Notes: a model not told the origin generated them from the sequence alone. A stretch of DNA of 64,000 nt from Chryseobacterium sp. JJR-5R (GCF_034047335.1 NZ_CP139137.1:3348001-3412000); one strand, 5' to 3'; shown: positions 52,915 to 62,177, counted from the first letter of the stretch. Numbers and translations are program-made.

Positions 52915-54378
52915 TTAAAGTTCTTTTCTGAGCCTTGCAACCGGAATATTAAGCTGTTCGCGGTATTTGGCGATTGTTCTTCTTGCAATATTATATCCCT
53001 GTTCCTTCAGGATAATCACCAGGGCATCATCAGTCAATGGTTTCCTCTTATTTTCCCTGCTGATTACTTCCTGCAGGTGCATTTTGATTTCTTTGGTAGA
53101 AACTTCTTCACCGTCATCATTCGTCAGGCTGTCCGAGAACAGGTCTTTCAAATAAATAATCCCGTTTGAAGTGTCTGCATATTTGCTTTTTACTACTCTT
53201 GAAATGGTAGAAATATCAAAACCTGTAATATCTGCAATATCTTTCAGGATCATCGGCCTTAGGGATTTCTCATCGCCTGTGATAAAATATTGCTTCTGGA
53301 ATTTCACAATAGCCGTAATGGTCTGCAGTAAAGTATTCTGGCGCTGGTTAATCGCATCAATATACCATTTTGCAGCATCCAGCTTCTGTTTGATGAATAA
53401 AGCAGCCTGCTTGTGCTCAGAAGAATTTTTATCGTGGGAATAGGTAGTCAAAATATCCTTGTATTCTTCGGATACTCTTAAAGTAGGGGCATTTTTGCTG
53501 TTCAGCATAGGGATAACCTGCCCGTCTTTTACCTGAATAACGAAATCCGGAATAATTTCCTGGTTGATGGTAATGGTCTGGGTATCAAAATTCCCGCCGA
53601 CTTTAGGCGATAATTTGGAGATTTCTTCCAATGCATCTTTCAGGTCTTCTTCTTCAATATCGTATTTCTGGATAATTTTGTTGTAATGCTTATTGGTAAG
53701 CGCGTCAAACTGGAACCTCAGAATATTGGCAGCCAGAGAAACCGCTTTGTTGGCACTCACTTTCTTCTCAATCTGTAGAAGAAGGCATTCCTGGAGGCCT
53801 CTTGCCCCTACTCCGGGCGGATCAAGCTTCTGTACATAATTTTCAAGAATATCTTCAATTTTTTCCTTGGTCGTATAAATTCCCTGAGAGAAGGCAAGGT
53901 CATCAACAATTGATTTGATTTCCCTTCTTAAGTAACCGTCCGTATCCAGGTTACCGATGAGGTATTCTGCAATTTTCTCATCCTCACTGCTGATGTTGAT
54001 CAGGTGGATCTGCTCCAGCAGGTAGTCATAAAGAGACTGCCCTTCCGTTAAAAGGCTTTCGTTATCAAACTCTTCGTCGTCAGGAGAATAGTTGCTGGAT
54101 GCTGTTTTATAAGTCGGCTCATCGTCATAAAGATACTGGTCAACATCAAAATCAGTTTCAATGCTGTCTGTACCTTCACTTTCATACGGTTCTTCCAGCG
54201 AAGCATAATCATCTTCTTTGGATTCTTCTTTTGCAATTTCCAGGGCCGGGTTTTCTTCTAATTCTCTTTCAAGTTCCTCCTCAAACTCAAGGGTGTGAAG
54301 CTGGATCAGTTTCATCAGCTGGATTTGTTGAGGAGCCAGCTTTTGTCCTAATTTGAGTTGTAAGTGTTGTTTAAGCAT
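52915..54378 (-). CDS. rpoN: RNA polymerase sigma-54 factor
   Basis: A 487-residue sigma-54. Region I at the N-terminus is glutamine-rich (LKLGQKLAPQQIQLMKLIQL), then an acidic region II (about 50-110), the core-binding domain, the central DNA-binding HTH (DIADITGFDISTISRVVKSK) and the RpoN box ARRTIAKYREQLNIP near the end. It directs transcription from -24/-12 promoters with enhancer-binding activators; none of those is in the window. Convergent with the ECF sigma pair. Confidence 0.97.
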   Translation of the reverse strand: MLKQHLQLKLGQKLAPQQIQLMKLIQLHTLEFEEELERELEENPALEIAKEESKEDDYASLEEPYESEGTDSIETDFDVDQYLYDDEPTYKTASSNYSPDDEEFDNESLLTEGQSLYDYLLEQIHLINISSEDEKIAEYLIGNLDTDGYLRREIKSIVDDLAFSQGIYTTKEKIEDILENYVQKLDPPGVGARGLQECLLLQIEKKVSANKAVSLAANILRFQFDALTNKHYNKIIQKYDIEEEDLKDALEEISKLSPKVGGNFDTQTITINQEIIPDFVIQVKDGQVIPMLNSKNAPTLRVSEEYKDILTTYSHDKNSSEHKQAALFIKQKLDAAKWYIDAINQRQNTLLQTITAIVKFQKQYFITGDEKSLRPMILKDIADITGFDISTISRVVKSKYADTSNGIIYLKDLFSDSLTNDDGEEVSTKEIKMHLQEVISRENKRKPLTDDALVIILKEQGYNIARRTIAKYREQLNIPVARLRKEL

Positions 54379-54497
54379 ATTTTACTAAATGGTGTTAACA
54401 TAACATATGCTACGAATTTAATAAATAATTTCGATAAAATAACATTTTAGCACGATTTTTGTACCATGGCTGGGATAATAATGACTCTTTTAGAATA

Positions 54498-54531
54498 AAA
54501 AAAGCCTTACGTATTACAGTAAGGCTTTTTT
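54498..54531 (-). terminator. Terminator after asnS
   Basis: A perfect 13-bp stem AAAAAAGCCTTAC / GTAAGGCTTTTTT with an 8-base loop, 5 bases past the asnS stop. Confidence 0.88.
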
Positions 54532-54535
54532 GTAT

Positions 54536-55984
54536 TTAAAATTCAGCATTTTTGGGAGTCCTCGGAAAAGGAATCACATCCCTGATGTTGGTCATTCCCG
54601 TTACAAAAAGCACCAGTCTTTCCAGACCAAGGCCAAACCCTGCGTGCGGCACGGAACCGAATTTGCGGGTATCCATATACCACCAGAGCTCATGCTCGTC
54701 AACATGCATTTCTGCCATTTTCTGTTTCAAAACATCCAGTCTCGCTTCTCTTTCCGAACCTCCGATGATCTCGCCGATTCCCGGGAAAAGAACATCCATA
54801 GCGGCAACGGTTTTGTTATCATCATTCAGCTTCATATAGAACGCTTTGATCTCTTTCGGGTAATCAAACAGGACAACCGGGCTCTCAAAGTGCTTTTCAA
54901 CCAGGTATCTTTCATGCTCAGACTGAAGATCCGCCCCCCAGTTTTCAACAGGATACTGGAATTTACCCTTTTTATTTTCTTTTGAATTCAATAAAATTTC
55001 AATGGCTTCCGTGTAAGAAACTCTTTTGAAACGCTTGGCCACCACATTTTCAAGCTTTTCAATAAGACCTTCTTTTGCTCTTTCTTTCTCCGGTTTTGTT
55101 TTCTGTTCTTCTGCAAAGCGTTTGTCCAAGAAGTCCAGGTCATCTTTACAGTGGTCTAATACATACTGGATAACGTATTTTAAAAAGTCTTCTGCCAGAT
55201 CAATGTTATCTTCAAGGTTATTGAAAGCCACTTCCGGTTCGATCATCCAGAATTCTGCAAGGTGCCTTGTGGTGTTGGAGTTTTCTGCACGGAATGTAGG
55301 CCCGAATGTATAGATTCTTCCCAATCCCATAGCAGCAGTCTCGCCTTCAAGCTGTCCGGAAACCGTCAGGTTGGTTTTTTTACCGAAGAAATCCTGGGCA
55401 AAATCAATATCGCCCTGCTCATCTCTCGGAATGTTATTCAGATCAAAATTGGTTACCCCGAACATTTCCCCTGCACCTTCTGCATCAGCACCCGTTACGA
55501 TCGGCGTATTGATGTAAAAGAACTGGTTCTGGTTAAAGAAAGAGTGGATGGCAAAACTCACCGCGTGGCGCACTCTGAAAACAGCTCCGAATAAATTGGT
55601 CCTGAATCTCAAATGGGCCTGATCTCTCAACGTTTCCAATGAGTGTTTTTTGGGCTGAAGAATCGTTTTATCCCTTTCTTCTGTAAAGTTATCCCCTAAA
55701 ATAATAATTTTTTTAGCGATAATTTCCACGGCCTGTCCGGCTCCCTGGCTTTCAACCACTTCACCAATAACCTTTAGAGAAGCAGCCGTACTTATTTTGT
55801 TAATAATCTCTTCGTCGAAATTTTCGAAATCAACAACGATCTGCAAATTATTAATCGTGGAACCATCATTAAGCGCAATGAAGCGATTGGCACGGAACGT
55901 TCTTACCCAGCCGTAAACCGTGATATCATGATGTAATACTTTCCTGTAATCCTGTAGGACTTCCTTAATCGTCTGCTTTTTCAT
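54536..55984 (-). CDS. asnS: Asparaginyl-tRNA synthetase
   Basis: A 482-residue class II synthetase that charges tRNA-Asn. It has the N-terminal OB-fold anticodon domain ([20 protein letters not shown]), motif 2 with [25 protein letters not shown] sequence, and motif 3 [13 protein letters not shown] followed by [16 protein letters not shown], which marks AsnRS. I start at the ATG at 55984. The longest frame begins at 56086, but a TAACTTTG promoter at 56023-56030 lies inside it and the extra residues do not look like AsnRS. Confidence 0.96.
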   Translation of the reverse strand: MKKQTIKEVLQDYRKVLHHDITVYGWVRTFRANRFIALNDGSTINNLQIVVDFENFDEEIINKISTAASLKVIGEVVESQGAGQAVEIIAKKIIILGDNFTEERDKTILQPKKHSLETLRDQAHLRFRTNLFGAVFRVRHAVSFAIHSFFNQNQFFYINTPIVTGADAEGAGEMFGVTNFDLNNIPRDEQGDIDFAQDFFGKKTNLTVSGQLEGETAAMGLGRIYTFGPTFRAENSNTTRHLAEFWMIEPEVAFNNLEDNIDLAEDFLKYVIQYVLDHCKDDLDFLDKRFAEEQKTKPEKERAKEGLIEKLENVVAKRFKRVSYTEAIEILLNSKENKKGKFQYPVENWGADLQSEHERYLVEKHFESPVVLFDYPKEIKAFYMKLNDDNKTVAAMDVLFPGIGEIIGGSEREARLDVLKQKMAEMHVDEHELWWYMDTRKFGSVPHAGFGLGLERLVLFVTGMTNIRDVIPFPRTPKNAEF

Positions 55985-56022
55985 GTGTTGATAATAAATT
56001 TTTGTATAAAAATTAATGTGCG

Positions 56023-56030
56023 CAAAGTTA
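56023..56030 (-). promoter_or_regulatory. Promoter -7 box of asnS
   Basis: The minus strand reads TAACTTTG, 38 bases before the asnS ATG and directly after the upstream terminator. Confidence 0.6.
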
Positions 56031-56063
56031 CAAAAAAACAGCGCAATATGATGACTGCGCTGT
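56031..56063 (-). terminator. Terminator after the CDP-alcohol phosphatidyltransferase gene
   Basis: An 8-bp stem ACAGCGCA / TGCGCTGT, 10-base loop, followed on the minus strand by TTTTTTTG, then immediately the asnS promoter. Confidence 0.75.
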
Positions 56064-56119
56064 GCTTTTACAAAATCATTTATCAATTATTTAATCAGAA
56101 AATCTACTGTAAATAAGGT

Positions 56120-56719
56120 TTAATTGAAGAAAACCGACTTTTTCCTTTGTTTTCCGCTGCGGATCATCCAGGCATGATAAGAACTGGGAATGTCATACTG
56201 CCATTTGGGGAGCATCAAAATAATAAGAATAACATCCAGATGGGAAATAAACCCTAGGCCTACGGCCAGATAAAAAGCCCAGCCCGCCTGTTGGAATCCT
56301 ATCAGATAAGTAAAAGCAACCAGCAGGCTCAGTCCCCATATTTTTGATAAAAAGGCATGCGTACAGGTTTCTTTTCCGAATTTCAGGAAGCTGACGAGGT
56401 AACAAAGCGCTTCCATGGCAAAGATTAAAAGGATGGCCGGCCATTCGTTTTTTATCAGTTCAGGATTCAGAAAATAGGAAGCAAAGCCCAGCGAAAGCCA
56501 GAAAATTAAATCGGTCTGGCTGTCCAGTCTCCGCAGTTTTTCCGATGAAATGCCTGCTTTCCGGGCAATGATTCCGTCAAAAATATCGGTAAGCAATCCG
56601 GCATACATCAATGTTAAAATTAAAAACCGGGATTCTGTACCATTAAAATAAGCTAAAGCAAGAATAATTGGGGCAAGAATAAATCTCACGGCGATTAAAA
56701 TATAGGGTATTGTTTTCAT
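56120..56719 (-). CDS. CDP-alcohol phosphatidyltransferase family protein
   Basis: A 199-residue integral membrane enzyme of the family that makes phosphatidylglycerol-phosphate, phosphatidylserine or related lipids. The CDP-alcohol motif DGIIARKAGISSEKLRRLDSQTD-type is present: D, G, AR and the two metal aspartates at the usual spacing, but the conserved glycine is leucine. Five or six hydrophobic segments follow the motif. The alcohol substrate is unknown. It is 2 bases after a lipoprotein gene in the same operon. Confidence 0.85.
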   Translation of the reverse strand: MKTIPYILIAVRFILAPIILALAYFNGTESRFLILTLMYAGLLTDIFDGIIARKAGISSEKLRRLDSQTDLIFWLSLGFASYFLNPELIKNEWPAILLIFAMEALCYLVSFLKFGKETCTHAFLSKIWGLSLLVAFTYLIGFQQAGWAFYLAVGLGFISHLDVILIILMLPKWQYDIPSSYHAWMIRSGKQRKKSVFFN

Positions 56720-56721
56720 GA

Positions 56722-57270
56722 CTAATGTATTTTTTCAAAATCCAAATGGTAATGCAAAGTTTTCCAATCGCTCATAACAATCATAAAACCGTTACAAAAA
56801 AAATAGTTTGTCTGCACTTGCAGATTGTTCTTCGTATCCACTGTAAAACGGGATTTCTGAATATTTAATCCTCCCAAAACCAACGGAATTCCCTCCAGCA
56901 TAAATCTTTTTTCTTTTAAATATAGAAAACCGTCACTTTCCAGCTTTACTCTTAAGTCTTTATCAGCCAATAAGTTTCCGGCATTATAAATTTTTACATT
57001 CAGTTTTTTCTGATTTATTATCTTAAGCTGCAGTTTCATATCTTTTCCGTTATATTTATCTTTAAAGGCAAACATCCGTGTATTTCGGTCAACAACATCT
57101 GTAAGGTTTCCTACATAGCCTCCGGCATGTGAAATTGAGGCATTACTGTAAATACCATCTAAGAGACCGAGATTATTTTTGTTGAGAACTGCGTTTTTAT
57201 TATCCACATCCCTGAAACCTGCACAACTGAACAGGAGAAGCAGACCAAAATAATAACTTATATTTTTCAT
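56722..57270 (-). CDS. Lipoprotein of unknown function
   Basis: A 182-residue lipoprotein that I cannot place in a family. The signal peptide ends in the lipobox LFSC (Cys16), followed by AGFRDVDNK. The mature part is rich in beta-forming segments and lysines, with short repeats of the type KLNVKIYNAGNLL and FLYLKEKRFMLEGIPL that suggest an all-beta domain. It is the first gene of a two-gene unit with the CDP-alcohol phosphatidyltransferase, and is divergent from the HTH regulator. Confidence 0.75.
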   Translation of the reverse strand: MKNISYYFGLLLLFSCAGFRDVDNKNAVLNKNNLGLLDGIYSNASISHAGGYVGNLTDVVDRNTRMFAFKDKYNGKDMKLQLKIINQKKLNVKIYNAGNLLADKDLRVKLESDGFLYLKEKRFMLEGIPLVLGGLNIQKSRFTVDTKNNLQVQTNYFFCNGFMIVMSDWKTLHYHLDFEKIH

Positions 57271-57288
57271 AGCTTATAATGTATGATT

Positions 57289-57296
57289 CAAAATTA
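57289..57296 (-). promoter_or_regulatory. Promoter -7 box of the lipoprotein operon
   Basis: The minus strand reads TAATTTTG, 18 bases before the ATG at 57270. Confidence 0.5.
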
Positions 57297-57345
57297 CCTG
57301 TGGAAAGCCCTATCCTGAATGCGGAAAAAAATTAAAATAAATACC

Positions 57346-57366
57346 TACATTTGTGAAAATCACAAA
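57346..57366 (+). promoter_or_regulatory. Promoter -7 box and operator-like inverted repeat of the HTH regulator gene
   Basis: TACATTTG (57346-57353) runs straight into the inverted repeat TTTGTGA-AAA-TCACAAA (57350-57366), which ends 2 bases before the ATG. The overlap suggests autoregulation. Confidence 0.5.
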
Positions 57367-57368
57367 AT

Positions 57369-58292
57369 ATGCATCAGGAACGTTTACTTAAGGAAATCAG
57401 AAAGAAAACAGGCGGTAAATCTTTGAATGATGAAATTGCCAACATTCTCAACATAAGCTATGATGCGGCACACCGGAGAGCTTCACAGAAAGCGAAATTC
57501 AGTTTTGAGGAAGCACTGGAGCTGGCAAAATATTATCAGGTTTCCCTGGATCAGTTCATGACTTCGGACCATCAGATCCTGGTGCAGAAAACCCCGGCGG
57601 TTACTGAAACAGAAGACCTGCAGTCATTTTTCAAGAACAATCTGAAGGTTTTTGAGAACCTGCCGGGCTCTGAAATGACGGTCTATTATTCTGCGAAGGA
57701 CATTCCGTTTTTTTATACCCTTTCCGATACGCTGCTTTCCCGTTTCAAGGTATACGTATGGATGAACCTGCTGAATGCAAAACAGGTTTTTATCCCTTTC
57801 CTGAAGTTTTCACTTCCCTATTTTGAAACCAACACCAAAGAACTGAGAAAGAAATACGAGGAACAGAATGTTGTGGAACTGTGGAATGAAAATACGATTT
57901 CCAGCATCCTTCAACAGGTATTATTTTACAGTGATACGGGACTTTTGCAGAGAAATGAAGCGGAAATTATCCTGAAAGAACTCAGAACGCTGATTGAATA
58001 CATTGAAAAGAAAACAGAAAGCAACCCGAAATTCCACCTTTATGAGAATGAGCTGATGCATCTTTCCAACGACATTTTCTTCCATCATCCGCAGCAGTCG
58101 CTTTTCGCCGTGCCTGTCAACATGTTCGGCTACATCCTGATCAATGATGAGAAAACCTGTGAAGAAACCCGGAATTATTTTGAACACCAGATCAAAAATT
58201 CAAAATCGCTAAATACTTCCGGAAACAGGGACCGGAAAATATTTTTTAATAAAATGTACAGGCAGATTGAAAATTTAAATCAAAAACTTTAA
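57369..58292 (+). CDS. Helix-turn-helix transcriptional regulator (BetR-like)
   Basis: A 307-residue regulator. An N-terminal helix-turn-helix (about 5-65; LNDEIANILNISYDAAHRRASQKAKFS) is followed by a long helical domain (about 75-300) without a known ligand fold. Such HTH proteins with an unknown C-terminal half are common in Bacteroidetes. It is one base upstream of an AraC-family gene and divergent from the lipoprotein operon, whose promoter shares the same gap. An inverted repeat over its promoter suggests that it binds its own control region. Confidence 0.75.
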   Translation: MHQERLLKEIRKKTGGKSLNDEIANILNISYDAAHRRASQKAKFSFEEALELAKYYQVSLDQFMTSDHQILVQKTPAVTETEDLQSFFKNNLKVFENLPGSEMTVYYSAKDIPFFYTLSDTLLSRFKVYVWMNLLNAKQVFIPFLKFSLPYFETNTKELRKKYEEQNVVELWNENTISSILQQVLFYSDTGLLQRNEAEIILKELRTLIEYIEKKTESNPKFHLYENELMHLSNDIFFHHPQQSLFAVPVNMFGYILINDEKTCEETRNYFEHQIKNSKSLNTSGNRDRKIFFNKMYRQIENLNQKL

Positions 58293-58293
58293 T

Positions 58294-59106
58294 ATGAAAA
58301 ATCTTCGTCGTGGCGAGTTCTTCGGGCAGACCGGCGAAATCCTCAATTTTGATGGTATAACCATTACGGATACGGAATACACACTTTCTTTCGTCGACTG
58401 GCATTATCATGAAAATCCATACTTCACTTTTCTGCTACAGGGAAATATGACGGAAGGGAATAAGAAAGAAATCTATGATTGCTCAGCAGGAACTTTGCTT
58501 TATCATCATTGGGAAGATCCGCATTACAACGTCAAACCAGATATTTTTACCCGAGGTTTGCATATTGAAATCACAGAAGAATGGTTTGAAAAATTTCAGC
58601 TTTCAAAGAATAAAATTGAAGGAAGCCTTAACATTAAAAATCCTGCAATAAAGGTATTGATGTATAAAATTTTTAAAGAAACAAAATTAAATGATGATTT
58701 TCCTGATCTTTCTGTCCATCAACTTTTATTAAGCCTCTTTAATCAATTATCCAATCAAAAAAGCAATTCAGAAAAGAAGCCTGTATGGGTAAAACAAATT
58801 GATGAGATCCTGCATGAGCGTTTCACAGAAAAATTAAGTTTAATTGACCTTTCAAAGATCTTGGATATTCATCCTATGCATTTAAGCAGAGATTTTCAGA
58901 AATATTTTCAGTGTAATCTGGGAGAATATCTCAGGAAATTAAGAGTCGAAAAATCGCTGAAAATTTTAACTCATTTTGAGTCTTTATCGGAAGTGGCACT
59001 GGAATGCGGATTTTCAGACCAAAGTCATTTTATTCGATGCTTTAAAGAAAATATCGGAATTACACCTTTGAAATATAGAAAGATTTTGGGCTCATCTTTT
59101 ATATAA
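58294..59106 (+). CDS. AraC-family transcriptional regulator
   Basis: A 270-residue activator. The N-terminal half is a cupin-like sensor (about 20-110) with DWHYHENPYFTFLLQG and GTLLYHHWEDPHYN, which could bind a metal or small ligand. The C-terminal half has the two AraC helix-turn-helix units (about 175-265): LSLIDLSKILDIHPMHLSRDFQ and VALECGFSDQSHFIRCFKE. It follows the HTH regulator by one base and is upstream of a serine hydrolase gene, so that gene may be its target. No clear effector can be named. Confidence 0.88.
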   Translation: MKNLRRGEFFGQTGEILNFDGITITDTEYTLSFVDWHYHENPYFTFLLQGNMTEGNKKEIYDCSAGTLLYHHWEDPHYNVKPDIFTRGLHIEITEEWFEKFQLSKNKIEGSLNIKNPAIKVLMYKIFKETKLNDDFPDLSVHQLLLSLFNQLSNQKSNSEKKPVWVKQIDEILHERFTEKLSLIDLSKILDIHPMHLSRDFQKYFQCNLGEYLRKLRVEKSLKILTHFESLSEVALECGFSDQSHFIRCFKENIGITPLKYRKILGSSFI

Positions 59107-59214
59107 AAAATGTTTGCCTTTCCGGTTTATATGAAAAACTGAACGCATACTGATTTACATCCAAAGAAAATCAGAAATGTTAATTTCATTCTATTTTTTC
59201 CGAAAATCAAATTC

Positions 59215-59222
59215 TAATTTTG
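59215..59222 (+). promoter_or_regulatory. Promoter -7 box of the serine hydrolase gene
   Basis: TAATTTTG matches TAnnTTTG, 18 bases before the ATG at 59241. It rules out the upstream in-frame TTG at 59220, which lies inside the box. Confidence 0.55.
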
Positions 59223-59240
59223 TCAGATAAAATCAACTCG

Positions 59241-60908
59241 ATGCATAAGCTTTCAAAACAATCTAAACTATTTCTGTCTTTATTTGTATTGATGTTTCAT
59301 TCCTTTTCTTCCGGACAAAAAACGAATATTGTGAAAACTGAAGGCATAAAAACAGTATTGCAGAGAAATAATATCGGTAAAATATTTTTTACCGATAAGA
59401 AAATTGGGGAAGATATTTTGAAGCAGGCAGATTTTCTGGATTCTTATACGTTTACCAACAAGAGTAATCTTTTTTTCGTTGCTTATTTTGACAATTCATT
59501 GACCAATCACAAGCATTTTCTGTCGCCGGAAGTTCCGTCAGATTCTTTATTCAAAAGCGGTAACTACCAATTTACCCTGTTTGTGGACGGAAGAGAAATT
59601 TATAAGAGTAATCTGCTGCCGGGAGCTCCGCCATCTGAAATCCAGGATAAAGTGACTTCATTATACAGACCTTTTATAGACAATATTAATGGTCAGGGTT
59701 CCTGGAGCGAATCTTTCTGGAACCGATTTCTGAATAATGGTGGAGACAAAGCTCTTTCGGATGGCAGCCATACCCTGAAAATGGAAATCCGCCCTTATGT
59801 AAGAACCGAAACTGTAAAAACAGGCGAAATAATAGCTTCCGGAAGCCTGGAGCTTAACGTTATAAGAAATCCAAAAATTGATATTTCAAATATTACTTTA
59901 AACAGAATAGTTCCTTACAATGGATTTTCTGTTTCCAGAGAAAAATATGATACAGAAAAAATAAAATTACTTAAAGGTTCCATAGATGAAGGAATATTTA
60001 AAAAGATAAACAGTGTTGTTGTTATAAAAAACGGCGAAATATTAATGGAGGAATACTTTAATGGAGAAAATAGAGAAACGCTGCACGACCCGCGCTCTGT
60101 AGGAAAATCATTTACGTCAACATTGATGGGACAGGCAATTTCGGACGGTTATATCAAAAATGAATCAGAGTCCCTTAAAACTTTTTACCAGCTTAATCAA
60201 TTTGAAAATTTCAGTGCAGCCAAAGAGCAGATTACAATTAAAGATCTTTTGACAATGAGTTCCGGATTCGACGGAAATGATGAAGATTATAACAGTCCAG
60301 GAAATGAAGAGAATATGTATCCGACTTCCGATTGGGTAAAGTTTACGCTGGATTTGCCTTTTCAGGAAAAGCTTGATCATACATGGCATTATTTTACAGC
60401 AGGAGTCGTTTTATTAGGTGATATTATCAATAAATCGGTACCGAACGGTTTAGAAAGATATGCTGATGAAAAACTACTCAAGCCACTCGGTATCAATCAC
60501 TATGAATGGCAGTATACCCCGCAGGGCATTCCAAATACAGCAGGCAGTATCAGGATGAATGCTTTGGATTTTGCAAAGTATGGCCAACTCTATAAAAATA
60601 ATGGGGTCTGGAACAAAAAACAAATTCTCTCAAAGACTTGGGTAAACCGTACTTTTACAAAACAAAAACAAATATCCGGCAGGGAAGATGAATATTATGG
60701 TTATCTGTTCTGGAACAAAAGCTACAAATCAAAAGGTACATTATATGAAGCTTTTTATTGTGCGGGAAATGGAGGAAACTATATTTTGGTCTTTAAAGAT
60801 CAGCCATTAGTAATGGTTATTACAGCAAGTGCCTATGGGCAACCTTATGCCCATTCCCAGATTGATAAAATTATACAGGATTATTTATTGCCCGCAATGT
60901 ATGAGTAA
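59241..60908 (+). CDS. Serine hydrolase, class C beta-lactamase-like
   Basis: A 555-residue exported protein of the serine beta-lactamase / penicillin-binding-like family. Signal peptide about 1-26 (LFLSLFVLMFHSFSSGQ). An N-terminal extra domain (about 30-215) precedes the catalytic domain (about 245-550). The nucleophile motif S-x-x-K is SVGKSFTS; a HYFTAG segment stands where the Y-x-N motif is expected and YCAGNGGN at the KTG-like position. The family includes esterases, D-amino peptidases and true lactamases, so resistance should not be assumed. It follows the AraC gene, with its own promoter. Confidence 0.85.
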   Translation: MHKLSKQSKLFLSLFVLMFHSFSSGQKTNIVKTEGIKTVLQRNNIGKIFFTDKKIGEDILKQADFLDSYTFTNKSNLFFVAYFDNSLTNHKHFLSPEVPSDSLFKSGNYQFTLFVDGREIYKSNLLPGAPPSEIQDKVTSLYRPFIDNINGQGSWSESFWNRFLNNGGDKALSDGSHTLKMEIRPYVRTETVKTGEIIASGSLELNVIRNPKIDISNITLNRIVPYNGFSVSREKYDTEKIKLLKGSIDEGIFKKINSVVVIKNGEILMEEYFNGENRETLHDPRSVGKSFTSTLMGQAISDGYIKNESESLKTFYQLNQFENFSAAKEQITIKDLLTMSSGFDGNDEDYNSPGNEENMYPTSDWVKFTLDLPFQEKLDHTWHYFTAGVVLLGDIINKSVPNGLERYADEKLLKPLGINHYEWQYTPQGIPNTAGSIRMNALDFAKYGQLYKNNGVWNKKQILSKTWVNRTFTKQKQISGREDEYYGYLFWNKSYKSKGTLYEAFYCAGNGGNYILVFKDQPLVMVITASAYGQPYAHSQIDKIIQDYLLPAMYE

Positions 60909-61005
60909 TGAGAGTGGGTAATAAGCAATAAAATACGGTGAAGAAATGCAAATGGTTAAAAGTGAATTTGCTTTCTCAGCTCATTTTCCTTTTACCAAAA
61001 AGAAA

Positions 61006-61548
61006 TTATTCGTCTTTCTTGGAAGGAACGAGAAAAACATCGATAAGACCTTCGGGAAGCTGTATTTTGATGAATCTTTCATCTCTGTTCACTTCGATAA
61101 TCCAGTCTTTGATCATGGGGATCACTACTTCTTTACCATCCAGATTGGTCACGAAATAGACCTGGGCGGTCTGATCATTTACTGAACGGATGACGCCGCA
61201 GTCCCGATCGTTTTCATCCAGGATGCTGTACCCGATGATTTCATGGTAATAAAACTGTTTGCCGGAAAGTTTCGGTAATGTAGACAGCGGCAAATATACG
61301 TCTTTACCCAGGGATTGGTCTACGAGTGCTTCATTGGAATTTTTAAAAGCGATGTTCAGGGCATCCAATTTGCTCCAGGATGATTTTTCAATAAAAAAAG
61401 GAACCAATAATCCGTTGATTTCAACGAATATTGATTCCAGTTTATTGTAAAGCTCGGGCTGATCGGTATCCAGTTTAAGGATAACGTTGCCCGCAAGTCC
61501 GTGTCTGCGTGTGATTTTTCCTAATAAATAGCAATCTTCTTTACGCAT
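61006..61548 (-). CDS. rimM: 16S rRNA processing protein RimM
   Basis: A 180-residue ribosome maturation factor that helps 30S assembly near S19. The N-terminal RimM domain starts DCYLLGKITRRHGLAGNVILKLDTD, and a C-terminal PRC barrel (about 95-175) has YYHEIIGYSILDE and VVIPMIKDWIIEVN. It lies 11 bases after rpsP in the usual rpsP-rimM order. trmD and rplS, which follow in many bacteria, are not downstream here. Confidence 0.94.
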   Translation of the reverse strand: MRKEDCYLLGKITRRHGLAGNVILKLDTDQPELYNKLESIFVEINGLLVPFFIEKSSWSKLDALNIAFKNSNEALVDQSLGKDVYLPLSTLPKLSGKQFYYHEIIGYSILDENDRDCGVIRSVNDQTAQVYFVTNLDGKEVVIPMIKDWIIEVNRDERFIKIQLPEGLIDVFLVPSKKDE

Positions 61549-61559
61549 ATGGGATTGTC

Positions 61560-62120
61560 TTAAGCTTCAGTGTTTTCTTCAGTAGACTCGGCAGCAGGTG
61601 CTTCTCCTTCAGTAGTTTCTTCAGCAGCAGGTGCGTTTGCAGCTTCTTCAGCAGCTTTGGCATCCGCATCAGCCTGTGTTGCAGCAGCAATTCTGGCTTC
61701 ATTCACTTTAGCTTCAGCATCTAAAGCAGCTTTCTTAGCGTCAGCCTGAGCTTTCGTTAAACCTTCTACTTTACCTTGTACTTTTGAATCTTTGGCTTCT
61801 ACCCATGCATTGAATCTTTTTTCAGCTTCAGCCTCATCAAAAGCACCTTTGGCAACACCACCTTGTAAGTGTTTTTTGTAAAGGGCACCTTTGTAAGAAA
61901 GGATCGCTCTTGCAGTATCAGTCGGTTGAGCACCGTTGTTTAACCACTTTACAGCAGAATCAACGTTCAAATCAATAGTTGCAGGGTTAGTAATTGGGTT
62001 GTAAGTTCCAAGTTTTTCGATGAATCTACCATCTCTTCTTGCTCTGGAATCTGCTACCACGATGTGGAAAAAAGGCTTACCTTTTTTACCGTGTCTTTGT
62101 AATCTGATTTTTACTGACAT
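61560..62120 (-). CDS. rpsP: 30S ribosomal protein S16 with long C-terminal extension
   Basis: S16 is a small 30S assembly protein. Residues 1-85 are the normal S16 domain (VKIRLQRHGKKGKPFFHIVVADSR, FIEKLGTYNPITNP, YKGALYKKHL). The remaining 100 residues form a long alanine/lysine then glutamate-rich tail ending in AAESTEENTEA; total 186 residues against about 80-90 in E. coli. Tails of this kind occur in other Bacteroidetes S16 proteins. A TATCTTTG promoter lies 49 bases upstream. Confidence 0.96.
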   Translation of the reverse strand: MSVKIRLQRHGKKGKPFFHIVVADSRARRDGRFIEKLGTYNPITNPATIDLNVDSAVKWLNNGAQPTDTARAILSYKGALYKKHLQGGVAKGAFDEAEAEKRFNAWVEAKDSKVQGKVEGLTKAQADAKKAALDAEAKVNEARIAAATQADADAKAAEEAANAPAAEETTEGEAPAAESTEENTEA

Positions 62121-62169
62121 AATGTTTGAATTTTACGGGAACTCGTCCCAGTTAAATATTTTAAGAGTG

Positions 62170-62177
62170 CAAAGATA
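62170..62177 (-). promoter_or_regulatory. Promoter -7 box of rpsP-rimM
   Basis: The minus strand reads TATCTTTG, giving a leader of about 45 bases before the rpsP ATG. Confidence 0.6.

Noticed and set aside
57350..57366. CRP/FNR-type site (TGTGA...TCACA)
   Set aside because: The half-sites are only 3 bases apart instead of 6, so it fits a local repressor site better than a CRP site.
59241..60908. Annotation as a beta-lactamase resistance gene
   Set aside because: The SxxK family also holds esterases and peptidases, and the second and third motifs are not those of a typical AmpC enzyme.
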